Below the pieces are notes generated by a model that worked only from the letters and a program-made list of their open reading frames with translations, searched no databases and had not been told where the DNA came from. From Singulisphaera acidiphila DSM 18658 (lineage in GTDB: Bacteria > Planctomycetota > Planctomycetia > Isosphaerales > Isosphaeraceae), in the NCBI RefSeq assembly GCF_000242455.2, contig NC_019892.1, forward strand, positions 2,170,001 through 2,234,000: DNA of 64,000 nt. Direction: 5' to 3'. The position numbers and the translations under genes were made by a program. Positions 8,305 through 16,367 of this stretch are shown here, piece by piece; position 1 is the stretch's first letter, and each line of letters begins with the position of its first letter.

Positions 8305-9597
8305 ATGGCTCAGATTGACCAGGCACCGACAGTGGCCGGCGTGGACGAACCGGAGAGCCGGCCGGGGGGTATTCCGCTCTATATTTGGGTGATCGCCGCC
8401 GTGATCTTGGCAATTCCGGTGGGCTTGTTTTGGGGAGAAGGCGCCGAGCATCTCAACCTTCTTCCCCGACTGATCATCCGAGCCTTGAGCGCCTTGGCCG
8501 CCCCCCTGGTGGTTCTGGCAATCCTCAGCGCGATTGTCTCCAACGATATTCGTGGCCGCCAAGGCGCGCTGATGATGATCTACTACTTGATCAATACCGT
8601 GGTCGCCATGGGCTTCGGTCTCGTCCTCTCGAATCTGATCCGCCCCGGCCTGGGCGCGAAGTTGATCGACCTTGCCAATCCGCCTGTCCCTCCACCCCGG
8701 CGGACGGTGACCGACCTGCTCGTCGAACTTGTCCCCAGGAGCGTTGGCGATGCGTTCGCACAGAACAACCTGGCTCAACTTGTCCTCCTGACCCTGGCGT
8801 TGGCGATCGGTCTGGTCAAGATCCGCAATGAGCAGCAAGCACGCGGCGAGACGACCTACAAGGCGGCCGTCGACGTCTTGAATCTCGGGTTCGAACTGCT
8901 GATGCGCGTTTTGCTCTGGGTGGTTGCTCTGGTCCCGCTGGCCGTTTTCGGTGTTGTGGCCTCCAGCGTGGGACAGAGAGAGGGGATCCAGGTCTTCAAT
9001 TCCTTGATCTGGCTGATCGTGGTCGTCTTGATTGGTCTGAGCTGCCAGGTCATCTGGTATCTGGTCATCATGGCGATCTTTGGGCGGATGTCCCCGCTGC
9101 GATTCCTCCGCGGCGCGACGGACGTCATGGCCAGTACGTTCAGCACTTCGAGCACGGCGGCGACGATGCCGGTCACGCTTCGAGCGCTGTCCAAGCTGGG
9201 CGTCTCGCGCGAGTCGAGCCAGCTTGCCGCGTGTGTTGGCACCAACTTCAATAACGATGGGACTGCGCTCTATCAGGCGACCGCCGTCCTGTTCATGGCT
9301 CAGGCCCTCGGCTTCTCGCTCACTCCGATCGACCAATTGATCATCGTTCTGACAACGTTGGTCGCCAGCGTCGGGGCCGGCGGGATCCCGTCAGGAAGTT
9401 TCGTGACCCTGCCGCTCATCTTCGCCGCTGTCGGCCTTCCGGCCGACAAGATCCCCGTCCTTCTGACGATCGACTGGTTTCTCGACCGCTGTCGGACCAC
9501 CTCAAACGTTCTGGGGGATATGACCGTCGCGGTCCTCCTCGACCGGACTCATGACTCCGCGAAGCCATCGGTTGATGACTTCGACGCGGCTCTCTAG
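8305..9597 (+). CDS. Dicarboxylate/amino acid:cation symporter (DAACS family)
   Basis: This 430-residue inner-membrane secondary transporter belongs to the GltP/DctA/glutamate transporter fold. Diagnostic features are the Ser-rich hairpin STSSTAATMPVT (about 276-287), the NNDGTALYQ signature of the sodium/substrate site (about 315-323), the second hairpin GAGGIPSGS (about 357-365) and DWFLDRCRTTSNVLGD (about 389-404). Two hydrophobic segments in the first 100 residues start the usual eight-helix scaffold. A polar N-terminal tail of about 25 residues precedes the first helix. Substrate is uncertain: the C-terminal motif (R-T-T-x-N-V-x-G-D) fits acidic amino acids or C4-dicarboxylates. The next small gene starts 14 bases downstream, so the two may be cotranscribed. 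Confidence 0.9.
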   Translation: MAQIDQAPTVAGVDEPESRPGGIPLYIWVIAAVILAIPVGLFWGEGAEHLNLLPRLIIRALSALAAPLVVLAILSAIVSNDIRGRQGALMMIYYLINTVVAMGFGLVLSNLIRPGLGAKLIDLANPPVPPPRRTVTDLLVELVPRSVGDAFAQNNLAQLVLLTLALAIGLVKIRNEQQARGETTYKAAVDVLNLGFELLMRVLLWVVALVPLAVFGVVASSVGQREGIQVFNSLIWLIVVVLIGLSCQVIWYLVIMAIFGRMSPLRFLRGATDVMASTFSTSSTAATMPVTLRALSKLGVSRESSQLAACVGTNFNNDGTALYQATAVLFMAQALGFSLTPIDQLIIVLTTLVASVGAGGIPSGSFVTLPLIFAAVGLPADKIPVLLTIDWFLDRCRTTSNVLGDMTVAVLLDRTHDSAKPSVDDFDAAL

Positions 9598-9611
9598 GCG
9601 AGGAATTCCCC

Positions 9612-9881
9612 ATGCATCTCCGAGGGATCGTTCAGACCGCCGCGCTCGAGGAAACCCCTCCGGGAAGCGGCACCATCGAAATGATCCTCCGGGTGCAAGG
9701 GGTGGGCCCCGGTCAACCGCGCAAGCTGATCATTCCCTATTCCCTCTTACTCCAAGATGAATCACTCGACCCCGACCTGATTTCCGGTCGGGGTTTCGAG
9801 GCTGACGTCGAGCCGGCCGAACAACGCTGGATCGTCGCGCGGATTGCGTTTGCGTCGCGCGTCCTTCGCCAGCCCGAGTGA
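9612..9881 (+). CDS. Small conserved-looking hypothetical protein
   Basis: The 89-residue product has no signal peptide or membrane segment. It contains a beta-rich stretch (IEMILRVQGVGPGQPRKL, IIPYSLLL) and an acidic C-terminal half. It starts 14 bases after the symporter stop, preceded by GAGGAATT, a plausible ribosome binding site. It ends two bases before the convergent glycosyltransferase stop. I do not recognise a family. Tight spacing and position make it a likely real gene cotranscribed with the symporter. Confidence 0.6.
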   Translation: MHLRGIVQTAALEETPPGSGTIEMILRVQGVGPGQPRKLIIPYSLLLQDESLDPDLISGRGFEADVEPAEQRWIVARIAFASRVLRQPE

Positions 9882-9883
9882 GT

Positions 9884-11053
9884 TCAGCGCTCTGGACGAC
9901 CTGCCCGGTTCGTGGACCTTGCCGCCAGCAGGCTCCGATAGAGTGTGAGATAACGGTCGACCACGATCGGGAGCGCGAACTCGGTCTCGACACGATGCCG
10001 AGCCGCAGCTCCGAGGCGGCTTGCCAGGTCCGGATCGCCGAGGATCTCCATCAGCGCTTCCGACCACGCAGCAGGATCGTCCCCGCTGACAAGTCTCCCG
10101 ACCCCGTCACCGAGGAGGTCGATGTTGCCGCCGATCCCCGAGGCCACGCATGGCAAGGCGGTGGCCATTGCTTCCAGCAACGAGTTGCTCATCCCCTCCG
10201 CCACGCTCGGCAAGACGAACAGGTCGGCTGCGCGGAGGATCTCGGCCGGATCATTCACGGCTCCGGTGAACTGGATCCGGTCGGCAATGCCGAGCGCCGC
10301 GGCTTGAGCCTCGAGGCGTTCCTGTTCCGGTCCGTGTCCGACCAGGATGAGGTTTGCATTTGTGCGCTGCGCCACAGCGGGCCATGCTTCAAGCAGCCGC
10401 GTGAGATTTTTCTGGGGGTGCAGCCGGCCCGTGAACAGGACCCGGGGGCGCGCCAGCAATCGCGACTCGAAGCCGGAGGAACCTGGCCGATAGTGGGTGG
10501 CATCGACCCCGCTGGCCATCCGGAAGATTCGCTCCGGAGGAACGCCAAGCCTGGTCCATTGGTCTTCGATGTCGGCGGAGATCGCTGCGAACGCATGATT
10601 GCGCAAGATCAGGCGGCGGAGCAGGGGGAAGCCGCGAGTTCTCGAGAGCTCTTCGGCCTCACCGTAGTACCCCGAGCTTGCCGGCTGCACAAGGGTTGGT
10701 ACTCCTCGGAAGGCGCTGCGGCCGAGGCCGGTTGCGATCGCTTCCCAGAGCCCTTGGTGGGTGTGGATCAGGTCATAGCTTCCTCGGAGTTGTCGCAGCG
10801 CCTGGATGACTCCGGCCACGAAGCTCACCGCAAAGAGCGGCCCGGTACGCGAGGATCGCACCCACCGGTGAACCTGAATTCCCTGCACCACCTCATCCCT
10901 GGCGAGCCCGTCGACGGCATGGGTGACCACCTGGACGGAATGCCCCCGCCTCACAAGCTCGACCCCTTGCGCAAGGGCCTGCCGTTCGGCCCCGCTTTCG
11001 AGGGGATGGAAGTAGCTTACGACGAAGCAGACGCGAAGTTTCGAATCGTCCAT
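9884..11053 (-). CDS. GT4-family glycosyltransferase
   Basis: This 389-residue GT-B fold enzyme of glycosyltransferase family 4 transfers a sugar from a nucleotide-sugar donor to a glycan or lipid acceptor in the cytoplasm. The N-terminal domain shows SYFHPLESGAERQALAQGVE (acceptor side) and HTHQGLWEA. The C-terminal Glycos_transf_1 domain shows LFTGRLHPQKNLTRLLEAW and the retaining E-x7-E element in AEGMSNSLLEAMA (about 282-298). I chose the ATG at 11053 because DDSKLRVCFVVSYFHP then follows directly, as in homologs. The open frame extends to 11104 without support. It is convergent with the small gene at 9612 and separated from upstream genes by a terminator. The sugar and acceptor cannot be told. 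Confidence 0.88.
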   Translation of the reverse strand: MDDSKLRVCFVVSYFHPLESGAERQALAQGVELVRRGHSVQVVTHAVDGLARDEVVQGIQVHRWVRSSRTGPLFAVSFVAGVIQALRQLRGSYDLIHTHQGLWEAIATGLGRSAFRGVPTLVQPASSGYYGEAEELSRTRGFPLLRRLILRNHAFAAISADIEDQWTRLGVPPERIFRMASGVDATHYRPGSSGFESRLLARPRVLFTGRLHPQKNLTRLLEAWPAVAQRTNANLILVGHGPEQERLEAQAAALGIADRIQFTGAVNDPAEILRAADLFVLPSVAEGMSNSLLEAMATALPCVASGIGGNIDLLGDGVGRLVSGDDPAAWSEALMEILGDPDLASRLGAAARHRVETEFALPIVVDRYLTLYRSLLAARSTNRAGRPER

Positions 11054-11113
11054 CGCTACCCTGTCAAAGGGGAAGAAGAGCACCTCGGCGATTTGAACCT
11101 GCAAGAAACGACA

Positions 11114-11144
11114 AGACCCGGCTCCTGGAGAAGGAGCCGGGTCT
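11114..11144 (-). terminator. Rho-independent-like terminator
   Basis: A perfect 13-bp GC-rich stem (11114-11126 with 11132-11144) closes a 5-base loop. It lies 29 bases beyond the stop of the repeat protein gene at 11174-12493. Read on the minus strand it is followed by a moderately T-rich stretch, so it should end that transcript before the glycosyltransferase gene. Confidence 0.75.
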
Positions 11145-11173
11145 CAATATCGTCAACTGCGGTGGATGCAAGT

Positions 11174-12493
11174 TCAACGCGTGATCGTCAGGCTCGGGAT
11201 GTCTCTTCCGAGGTCGTCGACGATCTCACTGCCACTGATCGTGAGCTGGCTGACCGAATAGGTCCGACCGCTGGGCATGACCACTTTGACGGTCCAATCT
11301 CCATCGGGAAGACGAACTGCGTAACGGCCGGAGGCATCGGTCGTCACGACTCGGTCCGTGAAGGCATTCGTTCGGCTTGAGAGGATCAGTCGAACACCCG
11401 GTTCCAACTCGCCGGTATCCCCCGACAGCACTTTGCCCTTGAGGATATTGCGAGCCACCCGTGCGTTGCCGGCGGAATTGAAGGCCGGGCGTTTCACGTT
11501 GTGCTTGGGGCTGGAGTCGCCCGGTGCGATCGGAGCTTGGGGAATGGGCGGAGAGGCGGAATCGGCAGGTGCCACTGGCAAGGGGACTTCCACACCCGAG
11601 TTATCCGTGGAGAGTTCCGGAAGCGATCCGGGGCTAGGAAGGCTCGAACGCTCGGTCGGTTCCGTCCCACTCGGTGCGGGGGCCGGCTCGGCGGGAGGCG
11701 CGGCTTTCAAATTGCGTTGGTCCGGGACTGGGGTTGTGGCCGGTTCGGGAAGTGACGAGGTGTCGTTGGGGGGAGGGACGGGTTCCGAAACTGTGCTTTC
11801 GATTCCCGAAGCGGGGGTACGAGCCTTCGTCCTCGACGAAGGGGAAGGAGCCACTGCCGGGGCAGGTTGACTGATCGCGGCGGTGGAAGTCGCCAACGGG
11901 GCTGAGCTCGAGCAGCAGAGATCCGTCGTCGCGACAACCGGCTGGTCGTAGATCGTGGGATACACGAAGGCCGTCGGTGTGTAGCTCGTTGGATAGTAGG
12001 CTGTCGTCGCGTAGGTCGTCGGATAGTAGGTGGTCGGCGTGTAGGTCGTCGGATAAAAAGCGGTGGGCGTGTAGGTTGTTGGGTAGAAGGTGGTGGTCGT
12101 CGGAATGTAGTAGCTTCCCGAGGTCGTCGTATAGATCGGCCGGTCGACGATTCGGCGTGGCGACAGGAGCCGCCGGGGCCGATAGGAATAGGTCGGGACT
12201 ACATAGGAAGAGGAGACGATCGGGCTCTCATAGACGGTTGCGTAGACCGACGGTAGGACGGCCGAAGTCGCTACGTAGGACGTGGGGTAAACGTAGGACG
12301 TGGGCAGCACATACGAGGTCGGGAGAACGTAAGCTGTGGGCAGCACTTCCGAAGTCGCCACGGGTAGGACGGCCGCGGTTGGCGCATAAATCGCGGCGCC
12401 TCGGCCATGGTTACCATAGGCCAGCGATCCTGGGTCGGAGAAGGCCAGAAGCGAGGTCGAAATGAGGATCGCGCGAATCCCAGGTGTCTTCAT
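11174..12493 (-). CDS. Secreted Tyr/Pro/Thr repeat protein with Cna/CarboxypepD_reg-like C terminus
   Basis: The 439-residue product begins with a signal peptide (MKTPGIRAILISTSLLAFSD...). Residues about 25-70 carry LPTSYV repeats and about 130-180 carry YPTTYTPT-type repeats. A Pro/Ser/Ala-rich linker (about 190-330) follows, then an 85-residue C-terminal domain (GKVLSGDTGELEPGVRLIL...TTDASGRYAVRLPDGDWTV). That domain resembles carboxypeptidase-regulatory-like beta sandwiches, which often occur in surface or envelope proteins. I start at the ATG at 12493 because the signal peptide begins there. It is probably an envelope-associated structural protein. Tyr-rich repeats could support cross-linking, but that is speculation. 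Confidence 0.82.
   Translation of the reverse strand: MKTPGIRAILISTSLLAFSDPGSLAYGNHGRGAAIYAPTAAVLPVATSEVLPTAYVLPTSYVLPTSYVYPTSYVATSAVLPSVYATVYESPIVSSSYVVPTYSYRPRRLLSPRRIVDRPIYTTTSGSYYIPTTTTFYPTTYTPTAFYPTTYTPTTYYPTTYATTAYYPTSYTPTAFVYPTIYDQPVVATTDLCCSSSAPLATSTAAISQPAPAVAPSPSSRTKARTPASGIESTVSEPVPPPNDTSSLPEPATTPVPDQRNLKAAPPAEPAPAPSGTEPTERSSLPSPGSLPELSTDNSGVEVPLPVAPADSASPPIPQAPIAPGDSSPKHNVKRPAFNSAGNARVARNILKGKVLSGDTGELEPGVRLILSSRTNAFTDRVVTTDASGRYAVRLPDGDWTVKVVMPSGRTYSVSQLTISGSEIVDDLGRDIPSLTITR
11979..12098 (-). repeat. Four 30-bp tandem repeats encoding YPTTYTPTAF-type decamers
   Basis: Four consecutive 30-base units (from 11979, 12009, 12039 and 12069) differ at a few positions and encode a Tyr-Pro-Thr-Thr-Tyr decamer within the secreted repeat protein. 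A second, shorter-period array (Leu-Pro-Thr-Ser-Tyr-Val units) lies near 12240-12360. Confidence 0.8.
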
Positions 12494-12703
12494 GAGTGTG
12501 GCTCCTCGGTGCGACGATAAGGAGGACTTCCGTGAGGTCAACTTCGTTCTCGTTCGCGAATTCCGCATGACCCCTATAATACCAAGTCTAGGTGATGAAA
12601 CCAACACTTTGCGTGCTGTCGCTAGATCTGCGATGATCGGGACGATCCCCCGAGCCGTTGCAGGCCGATGCGGGGTAAGAATTCACCGGGAGACGACTTC
12701 GTC

Positions 12704-12982
12704 ATGACCCAATCACGTGACGCGGCCGATGTGCTCAACCGCGACTTCCTCGAGTCCCGAAGTCGGATCTTGGAGGTCGCGGCGGCCCTTGATCGCCTCG
12801 ACCGGGCCCCCGGTCGAGCCGGTGAGCCCCCCGATCGCCGTCTCGCTCAGTTGCGACAAGCGATCGAGGCGCTCCTGGAGCCCGGTCCCGGCCGCGCGGA
12901 GACCATCCAGCGTCTCTTCTCGCTCGACTACGATCCAAGCTGGCAAGAGAAGTACGGCGTCCTCGAGACACGTCCAAGCTGA
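12704..12982 (+). CDS. Small conserved-looking hypothetical protein
   Basis: The 92-residue soluble product is rich in Arg, Leu and Glu and predicted largely helical (SRSRILEVAAALDRLDRA, LAQLRQAIEALLEP). It ends in an aromatic tail, SLDYDPSWQEKYGV. There is no signal peptide or membrane helix. I start at the ATG at 12704. The frame opens at 12668 but the extra codons are not leader-like. It is divergent from the repeat protein gene. The compact helical form resembles small planctomycete conserved proteins, but I cannot name the family. Confidence 0.6.
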   Translation: MTQSRDAADVLNRDFLESRSRILEVAAALDRLDRAPGRAGEPPDRRLAQLRQAIEALLEPGPGRAETIQRLFSLDYDPSWQEKYGVLETRPS

Positions 12983-13034
12983 TTTGCTTCAACCCTCGAA
13001 CGAATGCCCCGAGGTCGCAATGGGGCCGCTTCCG

Positions 13035-13628
13035 CTACGCCTTGAGCGTCGTCGCATGCCCGTGGGATCGCAGGTACGCTTTGGCCGAGTCGGCCATGGT
13101 GACGAGTGCGGCACCCATCATGATTGCGTCCTTGACAACCAGCCGACCGGCGCCGCTGAGGTACGGAAATCCGTGCTGGGCATCCCCCAGGGCAGGGACC
13201 CAGCACTCCGGGGTTGTGATCAGAAATGAGAGCGTGACGAACGACATCACAACCACCAGGAAGCTGCCAGCCGCCGCGACCTGCGGGAGCCACGGATGGA
13301 GGCAGAGCATCAGCCCGTAGAGCACGATGACCGACCCGAGCCCGTACGCGAAGAGGTACGTCCGGTTCGTCTCGTGCCAGGCCCGGTTTGCCGGGACCAA
13401 GGCTCCTTCGGGATTCTTGTGGGCCTTGTAATGCCCTGGATCGCCATACCAAAAGCTCATGAGCGGACTATTCGCCACAAACGGCACAATGCCGTCCGCC
13501 TCGTACCGGAACGCTTTTAAACCGCCGATCCAAAGGAGTACCACGATCAGGCCAAGTCGCGTAACCGTGATTCCCAAGCGGTCCGTCTTCGCCGCCATTT
13601 CCATCAGCCGCTGTAGCCCACTCGTCAT
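13035..13628 (-). CDS. DUF417 family (YkgB/RclC-like) membrane protein
   Basis: The 197-residue inner-membrane protein has about four hydrophobic segments and the DUF417 hallmarks LWIGGLKAFRYEADGIVPFVANSPLMSFWYG near the N terminus and TLSFLITTPE...GRLVVKDAIMMGAA toward the C terminus. E. coli RclC, induced by reactive chlorine species, belongs to this family. The gene lies 50 bases downstream of an AraC-type regulator on the same strand, a pairing that recalls rclR-rclC, though there the genes are divergent. The molecular role of DUF417 proteins is not settled. The gap between the two genes contains an A-rich run just after the regulator's stop. Confidence 0.85.
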   Translation of the reverse strand: MTSGLQRLMEMAAKTDRLGITVTRLGLIVVLLWIGGLKAFRYEADGIVPFVANSPLMSFWYGDPGHYKAHKNPEGALVPANRAWHETNRTYLFAYGLGSVIVLYGLMLCLHPWLPQVAAAGSFLVVVMSFVTLSFLITTPECWVPALGDAQHGFPYLSGAGRLVVKDAIMMGAALVTMADSAKAYLRSHGHATTLKA

Positions 13629-13678
13629 CGGATTGTCTCGCGTAAAAAAAAAAGGCCGGCCGCATGATCCTGTTGCGT

Positions 13679-14656
13679 TCAGGATTCGGATGCGGGCGAT
13701 ACTCCATTTTCGCGGTGGTCCGGTTCCGCAGGAATGGACGGAAGAGGCAAAGTCATGGAGAGATTTCTCCCGCCTCGGATGGCCGTCTCGAATTCCCGGA
13801 AGAAAAGGGGCGAATGGCCGGTCGCCCGCTTGAAGAGCCGGCTGAAGTAGAGTTCATCCGTGTATCCAAGCTCGTGGGCAATCTGCTTCACCGGCTTCAG
13901 CGTATGAAGAAGATCCCACTTCGCGTGCTTCAAAATCCGCTCGCGAATCAGCTCGGTCAGCGTCTTGTGGAGGTGGGCCTTGACCACTTTCCCGAGCCCT
14001 TTCGGATCCGTGTCGAGCAAGAGGGCGTAATCGGCGGGCGCGTGCAATTGCCGATAATTCGCCTCGATGAGCTCCCGGAGCGATTCCAAGACCGGTGGGA
14101 ACCTGTCGCGGCCCTTTCCGGTCAAGTCACCTTGCTGCTCCCGCTTCAGGCGTGTCGCTCGGATCAAGAGTACCTTTAAATACGAAAGCACCATCTCGGA
14201 CTGAGCAAGTCCCCCCTCGGTCAGCTCGCCACGGATCTGGGCAAGGAGTTCCGCAACCTCGCGCTCATGCCGCCCTTCGAGTTCGACCACCGGGACCCCA
14301 TAGATATCGTTGAATAAAACGCCGTTGCAACCGACTTCTTCATGGTAGGTCTCGATGCATAAAAAATTTGCATGAAATTGGAGAATGGTGCCGTGGACTT
14401 GCTCCTCCGAAACCAGGCGGATGTACTGATAGGGAACGAAGAAGAGCAATGAGGGCGAAGTGAATGGGTGGCACGCGGAATCTGCCCAGATGTGGCCCTG
14501 ACCTCCCTGGATCCAGCAGATGGTAAAGTAATTCGATCGCGCGATGAGCCCGGAATCGGGGTTGATCACCAACTCCGTGACCTTCACCGCCGCGTCGCCG
14601 CCGCGAGGATCGTAAAGGGTCTCTGGTGCTCGATCCAATCGACCTTCTCCCAACAT
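13679..14656 (-). CDS. AraC-family transcriptional regulator
   Basis: The 325-residue protein has an N-terminal cupin-like sensing region (FTICWIQGGQGHIWAD, about 45-130) and a C-terminal double helix-turn-helix. The latter includes LLLDTDPKGLGKVVKAHLHK and the signature KPVKQIAHELGYTDELYFSR (about 258-277) followed by LFKRATGHSPLFFRE. A C-terminal tail of about 30 residues extends beyond the domain. The downstream gene is a DUF417 membrane protein, the likely target. Several cysteines occur in the sensing region (TICW, SACH, FLCI, GCNG), which would permit redox sensing, but no specific mechanism can be read from sequence. Confidence 0.88.
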   Translation of the reverse strand: MLGEGRLDRAPETLYDPRGGDAAVKVTELVINPDSGLIARSNYFTICWIQGGQGHIWADSACHPFTSPSLLFFVPYQYIRLVSEEQVHGTILQFHANFLCIETYHEEVGCNGVLFNDIYGVPVVELEGRHEREVAELLAQIRGELTEGGLAQSEMVLSYLKVLLIRATRLKREQQGDLTGKGRDRFPPVLESLRELIEANYRQLHAPADYALLLDTDPKGLGKVVKAHLHKTLTELIRERILKHAKWDLLHTLKPVKQIAHELGYTDELYFSRLFKRATGHSPLFFREFETAIRGGRNLSMTLPLPSIPAEPDHRENGVSPASES

Positions 14657-15192
14657 CAGCCATGTCCAACATTTCCGCTGGCGTTTCCGTTACTCGGCAG
14701 AAACGCCGGTCCCTTGGAGCCGGGATCTCTTATTATCTCACAAGGCGCAGGGCGATCGACGGTTTGGAGCGAAGTAGCGATCCCGTGCGTCGAATCGACT
14801 TGCCAATGCCAATGGCATTCCCCAGCCTGCTCCAACCCAGTGTCAACCTTCCGTGAACTTGGTATCCTAAGAGGGGTATTCCTGAACTCCGAAGCACCCG
14901 CTCAGTGCCCGAATGGCTACGCGTTTACCGTATGGAAGCAATGGCTCGATGCCGAACAGGCACGCAAGCTGATGACGTTTGTCGAACATGGAATTGCTCG
15001 TTTTGATAAGTGTGTATGGTTGATTGAGAATTTAATGATTCTCTTTCCGCACCATTGTGTAATCGTTTCTGTTGTGTCGCGCGGTGCCTCGATTTGGTTT
15101 TGCAAGGGAACTGCTATGGCGGGGAGAGCAATCCATCTGTCGTACCGAGCATGCCTGGCCGGAAGTTGTTGAAAGCTCAGGAGTTCACTTAC
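14657..15192. other. Intergenic region, divergent promoters
   Basis: These 536 bases lie between the AraC gene (minus) and the TatD-like gene (plus). Open frames here have no family signature. The part around 14990-15060 is noticeably more AT-rich than its surroundings and contains a small hairpin (GAGAAT at 15026-15031 with ATTCTC at 15038-15043), so the promoter of the TatD-like gene may be there. Confidence 0.45.
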
Positions 15193-16038
15193 ATGCCTTC
15201 CTACATCGACCCGCACATCCACATGGTCTCCCGAACCACCGACGACTACAAGCGGATGGCCTTGGCCGGCTGTGTGATGGTCAGCGAGCCGGCGTTCTGG
15301 GCGGGGTTCGACCGGTCGGGGCCGGAGGGGTTTCGCGACTATTTCCGCCAGCTCACGGGCTTTGAGCGAAGTCGGGCGAAGCTCTACGGGATTGAGCACA
15401 GGACCTGGCTCTGCATCAATGCCAAGGAGGCGGAGAACGTTTCCCTCTCGCGCGAGGTGATCAAGATGATCCCCGAATTCCTCGACGAGCCCGGCGTGCT
15501 CGGCATCGGGGAGATCGGGCTCAACAAGAATACGAAGAATGAGGCCACGGTCTTCCTCGACCACCTTGATCTTGCTGCGCGGACTCAGGAGTTGATCCTC
15601 GTCCACACGCCGCACCTGGCGGATAAGTACCAGGGGACGAGGATGATCCTCGACATGCTCCGCGACGACTCGCGGCTTGTGCCCGAGCGTGTCTGTATCG
15701 ACCACGTCGAGGAGCACACGATCCGCCCGGCGCTCGAGGCCGGCCACTGGGTGGGGATGACCCTCTACCCGATCACCAAGTGCACCCCCGCGCGGGCGGC
15801 CGACATGATCGAACTCTACGGCACCGAGCGTTTGATGGTGAACTCGGCCGGCGACTGGGGACATAGTGACCCCCTTGCCGTGCCCGAACTCATCTTCGAA
15901 CTCAGGGCTCGCGGCCACGACGAGGCCCTGATTCGCAAAGTCGTCTACGAGAATCCGCTCACCTTCTTCTCGCAGTGTCCGCGGTTCCAGTTCACGCCAC
16001 GGACCGAGACGTTGAGCGGGACCCGAGCCGCGACGTAA
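15193..16038 (+). CDS. TatD-family hydrolase, ebo-cluster type
   Basis: The 281-residue metal-dependent hydrolase of the amidohydrolase/TatD superfamily starts MPSYIDPHIHMVSRTTDDY, with the HxH metal motif at the N terminus. Further metal-site candidates are the Glu of GIGEIGLNKN, the His of LVHTPH, the His of CIDHVEEHT, and Asp in NSAGDWGHSDPL. These phrases (ARTTDDY-like, EPAFWAG, NSAxDWG-SDPL) are those I associate with the TatD-like protein of the ebo cluster rather than DNase TatD. I start at the ATG at 15193. The frame opens at 15055 but the Cys-rich extension is unlike homologs. The substrate is unknown. Confidence 0.85.
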   Translation: MPSYIDPHIHMVSRTTDDYKRMALAGCVMVSEPAFWAGFDRSGPEGFRDYFRQLTGFERSRAKLYGIEHRTWLCINAKEAENVSLSREVIKMIPEFLDEPGVLGIGEIGLNKNTKNEATVFLDHLDLAARTQELILVHTPHLADKYQGTRMILDMLRDDSRLVPERVCIDHVEEHTIRPALEAGHWVGMTLYPITKCTPARAADMIELYGTERLMVNSAGDWGHSDPLAVPELIFELRARGHDEALIRKVVYENPLTFFSQCPRFQFTPRTETLSGTRAAT

Positions 16039-16054
16039 AAAAAGGAGCCCGCAA

Positions 16055-16267
16055 TCAACGAGTGACAGGGAGTGGCCCGACCAGCCCGATCGGCGGGCCA
16101 ACCTGCTTCAACGGAACGCTCTTCGGCGTTCCGTTCGCGGGAGCTAAGTTCTTGTCGGCTCCCGGCGGGCTCGGGGAAGGGGCCGACGGGCCATTCGGAT
16201 TCGGGTCGCAGCCGCCAATCAGGACGAATGCCACCCAGAACGTTCGGCGGACCTGCCTTGCCGTCAT
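16055..16267 (-). CDS. Small Pro-rich lipoprotein
   Basis: The 70-residue product has a basic N terminus, a hydrophobic stretch and a lipobox (VLIGGC), then a Pro/Ser/Asn-rich tail. It is probably an outer-membrane or periplasm-facing lipoprotein. It lies 100 bases downstream of the DUF1559 gene on the same strand. In planctomycetes DUF1559 genes are frequently followed by small lipoprotein genes, which supports this call. I start at the ATG at 16267 because the leader begins there. Confidence 0.7.
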   Translation of the reverse strand: MTARQVRRTFWVAFVLIGGCDPNPNGPSAPSPSPPGADKNLAPANGTPKSVPLKQVGPPIGLVGPLPVTR

Positions 16268-16367
16268 CGATCGAATCCTCTCCCTGGTCGATGCTTTCGC
16301 CACGGTCTGACTGCAACGTTTTGGCCGGTCGACTTCCATGCCGGCCATCGGATTTCGGATTCTCGAG

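Noticed and set aside
8161-9336. A 391-codon minus-strand frame opposite the symporter gene
   Set aside because: Composition is polar and low in hydrophobic structure, and the plus strand is a well-recognised symporter.
9878-11380. A 500-codon plus-strand frame opposite the glycosyltransferase gene
   Set aside because: It spans a strong terminator and parts of two real minus-strand genes and has no domain.
14468-15172. A 234-codon plus-strand frame before the TatD-like gene
   Set aside because: It overlaps the AraC gene, has Cys/Trp-rich composition and no family resemblance.
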